A stretch of DNA of 18,273 nucleotides, from the NCBI GenBank assembly GCA_001303705.1, contig LJUI01000056.1, positions 1 through 18,273 of the forward strand, read 5' to 3'. The stretch comes from a candidate division TA06 bacterium SM23_40 (GTDB lineage Bacteria > LJUI01 > SM1-40). Under the pieces are notes generated by a model. The model saw only the letters and a program-made list of their open reading frames with translations. It was not told the origin of the DNA and did not search any database. This document shows, piece after piece, positions 14,856 through 18,273 of the stretch (positions are counted from its first letter, which is position 1; the number at the start of each line of letters is the position of its first letter). The translations under genes were made by a program, and so were the position numbers.

Positions 14856-16886
14856 CTACCGCAACAACACCATCCGCTTCGTCTCCGTGAACTCCCCGGT
14901 CTCCAAACGGCAGAAGTAGATGCCCGAGCCAACCTCCCTCCCTCGCCCGTCGCGCCCGTCCCAGATCACTCGATGCGCTCCCGTCTCAACCGTCCCCCGC
15001 ACGAGCTCCCGCACCAGCGCGCCCCGGATGTCATACACCGCCAGCGTGACGGGCCTCTGCGCGCTCAGCGAGTAGGAGATCGTCGTCGACGACCAGAACG
15101 GATTAGGACGATTCTGCGCCAGATACTCCGCACCTGACCTCAGCTCATCTTCATCGTCAGCCACTCCCACCACATCGGTCACCGTGATGTCCGTCTGTTC
15201 GGTATCGGCAAGAGCCGGGACGCCGACATCTGCGGCGACGAACGTCACCGTGTACAGACCAGCCTGCTGATATGTGGGGGTCCACTCGAAGACGCCACTC
15301 ACCGAATCCAACACCGCTCCTGTCGGAAGATCGGGTGAAAAAAACCAGATACTATCACGATCAGGATCGGTCGCCTCCAGCGTGAACGTCAGATGCTGAT
15401 TCTCGTCCACCGTAGTATCCGGCTGATCGATCAGGTCCGGCGGGCGGTTCACATCGCCAACCGTAATATCCGTCTGTTCCGTGTCGGCAAGGGCCGGCGC
15501 GCCAAGGTCTGCTGCGATGAACGTTACGGTATGAAGACCTGATTGAGCATACGTGGGTGTCCACTCGAAGACACCAGTCACCGCGTCCAGCGCAGCTCCC
15601 CCAGGTAGATCGGGAGCGGAGAAGACGATGCTATCACCATCCGGATCGCTCGCCTCCAGTGTGAACGTCAAATGCTGATTCTCCGCCACTGAGGTGTCGG
15701 GCTGATCTGTAAGATCAGGCGGATGGTTCCCCGCGACGAAACCGTCGGCGTCTGTTTTGATCAGGTATACATCTTCGCTGCCCGCACCGAAGGAATCGGT
15801 GTACCCAGCGATGACGTACCCACCATCGTCCGTCTGCCCCACCCAATACCCATAGTCGTGCTCTGAGCCGCCATAGGTGCGCGTCCACACCGTGTCGCCT
15901 ACATCGTCAGTCTTCACCAGATACACATCTTCTAGGCCAGCGCCGAAGGATCTCGTGTACCCGGCGACAATATACCCCCCATCGGCCGTCTGCTCTGCCG
16001 AGTACCCATAATCATAGCCCGGACCGCCGTACGTGCGCGTCCACACCGTGTCGCCCGCCCCATCCGTCTTTATCAGATACACATCGTAGCCGCCCGCGCC
16101 GAACGATCTGGTGTATCCGGCGATGATGTATCCCCCATCTATCGTCTGCTCAACCGAATTGCCCTGATCCCAATCTGCGCCGCCATAGGTGCGTGTCCAC
16201 ACCGTGTCGCCCGCACTATCCGTCTTGATCAGATAGACATCGTCACCGCCTACCCCGAAAGAATCCGTATATCCAACGATGATATATCCGTCATCCGCAG
16301 TCCGCTCAATCGAATATCCATAATCATAGGCTGGACCGCCATAGGTGCGCCTCCACACCGTATCACCCGCGGCATCCGTCTTGACCAGATACACATCCCC
16401 GTTGCCTGCACCGTAGGAATCGGTATATCCAGCAATGATGTATCCCGAATCGGCAGTCTGCTCGACTGCGTACGCATAATCATAGCCTGAGCCCCCGTAC
16501 GCGCCCGCCCACAAAGTGTCCCCCGCTCCGTCAGTCTTCATCAGAAGAGCATTCCAGCCCGCTGCGCCGAAGGACCAGGTGACTCCAGCGACGATGTATC
16601 CCGAATCGGCAGTCTGCTGAACCGAATACCCATAATCGTAGTCTACGCCGCCGTACGTGCGCGTCCACTGCGAGATGCCCAACGTGTCGGTCTTGATGAG
16701 ATATATGTCGGCCTCACCGACACCGAATGACTGGGTCTGTCCGACGACAACATACCCCCCTTCCTCCGTCTGTACTACTGAACGTCCCCGATCAAGGTCG
16801 GGGCCGCCGTAGGTCCGGTGGAATGAGATCTGAGCGCTCGCAGTCAGCGGGACAAGCAAGGCGAGTAAGACCATTAGCCTTCGCAT
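14856..16886 (-). CDS. Secreted seven-repeat beta-propeller-like protein with sorting domain
   Basis: ATG 16886 is chosen because GAAGGAG lies 9 nt upstream (16896-16902) and a clean signal peptide follows (MRRLMVLLALLVPLTASAQ). The 676-residue protein then has seven repeats of exactly 52 residues from about residue 24, each patterned TYGG..YDYGYSVEQTADGG, then YIIAGYT.SFGAG, then DVYLIKTD..GDTVWTR. Seven units of this length suit a seven-bladed beta-propeller. Two 93-residue repeats follow (about 389-573), each with PPDL.DQPDT, ENQHLTFTLEA.DPD and FEWTPTY. They resemble putative-Ig or cadherin-like domains of surface proteins. The last about 90 residues (NRPNPF, LAVYDIRG, VIWDGRDGRG, SGIYFCRL, KRMVLLR) form a FlgD-like/type IX-style sorting domain. 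It is probably exported and surface-attached or released. The ligand is unknown. Confidence 0.88.
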   Translation of the reverse strand: MRRLMVLLALLVPLTASAQISFHRTYGGPDLDRGRSVVQTEEGGYVVVGQTQSFGVGEADIYLIKTDTLGISQWTRTYGGVDYDYGYSVQQTADSGYIVAGVTWSFGAAGWNALLMKTDGAGDTLWAGAYGGSGYDYAYAVEQTADSGYIIAGYTDSYGAGNGDVYLVKTDAAGDTVWRRTYGGPAYDYGYSIERTADDGYIIVGYTDSFGVGGDDVYLIKTDSAGDTVWTRTYGGADWDQGNSVEQTIDGGYIIAGYTRSFGAGGYDVYLIKTDGAGDTVWTRTYGGPGYDYGYSAEQTADGGYIVAGYTRSFGAGLEDVYLVKTDDVGDTVWTRTYGGSEHDYGYWVGQTDDGGYVIAGYTDSFGAGSEDVYLIKTDADGFVAGNHPPDLTDQPDTSVAENQHLTFTLEASDPDGDSIVFSAPDLPGGAALDAVTGVFEWTPTYAQSGLHTVTFIAADLGAPALADTEQTDITVGDVNRPPDLIDQPDTTVDENQHLTFTLEATDPDRDSIWFFSPDLPTGAVLDSVSGVFEWTPTYQQAGLYTVTFVAADVGVPALADTEQTDITVTDVVGVADDEDELRSGAEYLAQNRPNPFWSSTTISYSLSAQRPVTLAVYDIRGALVRELVRGTVETGAHRVIWDGRDGRGREVGSGIYFCRLETGEFTETKRMVLLR
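15726..16817 (-). repeat. Seven 156-bp coding repeats
   Basis: This is the DNA behind the seven 52-residue units. The conserved Tyr of the TYGG motif recurs every 52 residues without a single insertion or deletion across all seven units. Sequence similarity between neighbouring units is high, so they probably arose by duplication and may still recombine. Confidence 0.9.
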
Positions 16887-17036
16887 GGCTGCCATCTCCT
16901 TCGGTTGTGCCTCTTTGTCACACCCGAGCACCGCACCGGGGCGATCCACCTCGTCATAGCGTCCCCGCAGGCCTTCGTATCACTACAATAGGTGCCGCTG
17001 CCCTGCTCCCCAAGAGGACCCCCCGTTATCATGCTC

Positions 17037-17065
17037 AGAATAGCATGTCTCGATGGAGTTGTCGA
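17037..17065 (-). promoter_or_regulatory. Possible promoter for the propeller gene
   Basis: On the minus strand, TCGACA (17060-17065) is followed by a 17-nt spacer and TATTCT (17037-17042). This would give a leader of roughly 145 nt before ATG 16886. The -35 part lies inside a dispersed-repeat motif, so the match may be incidental. Confidence 0.3.
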
Positions 17066-17180
17066 GTAATATCAGCTCGAAAAAATCACCCGCCTCATTT
17101 GCGCGCGCTTCCCGGACGCTGGTCTCACCAGTGAAAGTGGAGCCCCCAAATCCGCATTCGAGAGACCCTACCCCGCCTCC
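17040..17180. repeat. Dispersed repeat copy B (longest copy)
   Basis: One half (17127-17180) resembles copy A at 14757-14812. The other half (about 17050-17090, TTGTCGAGTAATATCAGC and on to AAAATC) resembles both units of the tandem pair at 17641-17748. Copy B therefore links the two partial copies into one ancestral element, possibly a non-coding miniature element. No terminal inverted repeats or target duplications were found by eye. Confidence 0.4.
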
Positions 17181-17360
17181 TCGTATCTGGTAGTCTAGCA
17201 CAATCTCTGGTGAGGCTCCACTACCGCAGGTTCGTATCATTTGACCCCATGAGACATATCTCGTATGTTAGCTCATCGTCTAGAGTGGATCCTTTCTCAT
17301 GGAAGTCATGATGGGACTGCCGGAAAAGCCTCGATCTGCTGCCCCCAGGGTCATATGATA

Positions 17361-17600
17361 CTATCGCAGGAGTACCATCCGTCTCGTTTCGGTGAACTCG
17401 CCGACCTCGAAACGGCAGAAGTAGATGCCGGAGCTCACCTCACTACCTTGCCCGTCGCCCCCGTCCCACACCGCCTGATGTGAACCGGCGGCGACGATCC
17501 CGGAGACGAACTCCCGCACACGAGCGCCGCGGATGTCGTACACGGCCAATCTCACGCCCGCCGGAGCCGCGAGCGAATACGCGCCGCTGCCGGGCACGAG
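17361..17600 (-). pseudogene. Orphan C-terminal sorting-domain fragment
   Basis: The last 64 residues of this frame (LAVYDIRGARVREF, AVWDGGDGQG, SGIYFCRF, EFTETRRMVLLR, ending in TAG at 17361-17363) match the end of the propeller protein at about 46 of 64 positions. The homology stops at about YSLAAPAG. The NPF motif and any domain that should precede it are missing, and further upstream the frame runs into the tandem repeat and has no ribosome site. It is best read as the surviving tail of a deleted secreted protein. The DNA just past both stop codons does not extend the match clearly. Confidence 0.75.
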
Positions 17601-17640
17601 CCAGAGTCTCCCTGATTCAGATACCACATCCCGGTGTAAT

Positions 17641-17748
17641 TGTCGAACAGTATCGGCGCAGCGAAATCGGCCGGCCGGCATCGCACCCCGCTGTTGCCGA
17701 ACAATATCACCGCAACGAAATCGGCTGAGCGGAATCGCACCCCGCTAC
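17641..17748. repeat. Imperfect 54-bp tandem duplication
   Basis: Units at 17641-17694 and 17695-17748 match at 43 of 54 positions. Both start TGYCGAACARTATC and end TCGCACCCCGCT. The second overlaps the stop codon of the partial gene to its right by a few bases. A related sequence occurs at about 17058-17090, so this is part of a dispersed repeat family. Confidence 0.75.
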
Positions 17749-18273
17749 TGTCTCAATTCCGGTTCACTCTCCGGCAAGGTCCACGTTCCCTTCTCTTTGT
17801 GATAACGCCCTACAGCCAGTCTCTCCGCTCCCCCGTACAGCACATAGTCTGCATCCCACTCACTGGGACTACTCACCCTCATGCCTATTCCGATGAGATC
17901 CTCTGATCGATTTGTGACACATACGACGAAAGGCAACATTTTGTTGAAGGGATTAGGCATGCACGATATCAGAACCATCCCTTCACCCTCGTATCTCTGG
18001 CCCCCGAACTCTATGGCATTGCTTCGGAACCCGAGAGGAATCCCGATCCTGAGCTGCCTGAGAAAGACGTTGTTGTCCGTATTCCCGTAGACAAAGGCCA
18101 CCTTATCTTCCCAGTTCATGTCCAGGGCTTCGGTATCGCTCACAATGTGGGATTCCATCTGAAAAGAAGCGAGGAAGTGCGTGAAGCCCTCGAGCTCCGC
18201 ACCGATCCCACCGACGAGTTCCTCAACGACAGCCGTAGGACGGACGAGATAGATACAGGGCGCACGCGGAAAG
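17745..18273 (-). CDS. C-terminal part of an unrecognised protein (5' end outside window)
   Basis: The frame is open from TAG at 17745-17747 to the right edge, giving 176 visible residues. The first visible residues are FPRAPCIYLVRPTAVVEE. I therefore do not accept ATG 18158 as the start. Visible motifs, in order, are FVYGNTDNNVFLRQL, IEFGGQRYEGEGMVLI, CMPNPFNKMLPFVVCV, WDADYVLYGG and GRYHKEKGTW. The order YGxxxxN, GxxYxGxxxxLI, PNP, then DYVxY near the end recalls a C-terminal domain I associate with hydrolase-like or exported proteins in candidate phyla, but I cannot name the family or a catalytic residue. No membrane helix is obvious. The protein ends shortly after this domain and carries no sorting domain of its own. 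Confidence 0.65.
   Translation of the reverse strand, partial: FPRAPCIYLVRPTAVVEELVGGIGAELEGFTHFLASFQMESHIVSDTEALDMNWEDKVAFVYGNTDNNVFLRQLRIGIPLGFRSNAIEFGGQRYEGEGMVLISCMPNPFNKMLPFVVCVTNRSEDLIGIGMRVSSPSEWDADYVLYGGAERLAVGRYHKEKGTWTLPESEPELRQ

Larger units (their letters stand above)
16887..17360. other. Intergenic region with dispersed-repeat material
   Basis: About 470 bp lie upstream of the propeller gene. It contains a candidate minus-strand promoter (17037-17065) and copy B of the dispersed repeat (about 17040-17180). Open frames here, including one reading GDFFELILLDNS on the minus strand, have no ribosome site and overlap the repeat. I do not call a gene. Confidence 0.5.

Noticed and set aside
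14544-15137. 197-codon plus-strand frame starting just inside the gene remnant
   Set aside because: Much of it is antisense to the propeller gene and the start has no ribosome site; no known motif.

Overview
The window is visibly GC-rich and gene-sparse. It mixes intact genes with decayed ones, and I saw no rRNA, tRNA or CRISPR array. The best taxonomic hint is the secretion-type C-terminal domain (PNPF, AVYDIRG, DGRD..G, SGIYFCRL, KRMVLLR) on the protein at 14856-16886 and again in a fragment at 17361-17600. This domain style is typical of the Fibrobacteres-Chlorobi-Bacteroidetes superphylum and neighbouring candidate phyla (Eisenbacteria, Latescibacteria, Krumholzibacteria type). The exact phylum cannot be fixed from the sequence alone.

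Left part (1-4840, minus strand): four tandem copies of a 22-bp unit abut the 3' end of a large multi-PAS histidine kinase. That kinase is broken by a small deletion that removes its ATP-binding G1 box. Behind it lies a second, intact GAF-type histidine kinase with a closely related catalytic core. No response regulator is present.

Middle part (4841-13707, plus strand): a long intergenic stretch holds the decayed N-terminus of a GT-C membrane glycosyltransferase (5478-5716). Next comes an intact GT-C membrane protein resembling STT3/AglB oligosaccharyltransferases, with a C-terminal TPR tail (5941-8460). A complete branched-chain amino acid type ABC importer follows in the order binding protein, LivH, LivM, LivG, LivF (8538-13707). 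LivJ binds substrate outside the membrane, LivH and LivM form the channel, and LivG and LivF hydrolyse ATP.

Right part (13708-18273): a locally AT-richer promoter region precedes a small cysteine-rich AbrB/SpoVT-fold protein of the HgcAB-associated type (14221-14508). A good ribosome binding site follows it, but the gene it serves is only a short, unrecognisable remnant. On the minus strand is a secreted protein with seven repeats of exactly 52 residues (probable seven-bladed beta-propeller), two Ig/cadherin-like repeats and a sorting domain. An orphan copy of that sorting domain and the 3' end of an unrecognised protein running off the right edge follow. Short degenerate dispersed repeats are scattered between these genes.

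Overall I see one standard transport operon, two signalling kinases (one dead), and surface or secretion functions among clear gene decay. I did not find a convincing complete novel system. The most interesting pieces are the STT3-like/TPR protein lacking a WWDYG motif, the G1-box deletion, the perfectly periodic propeller protein and the orphaned HgcAB-associated regulator.
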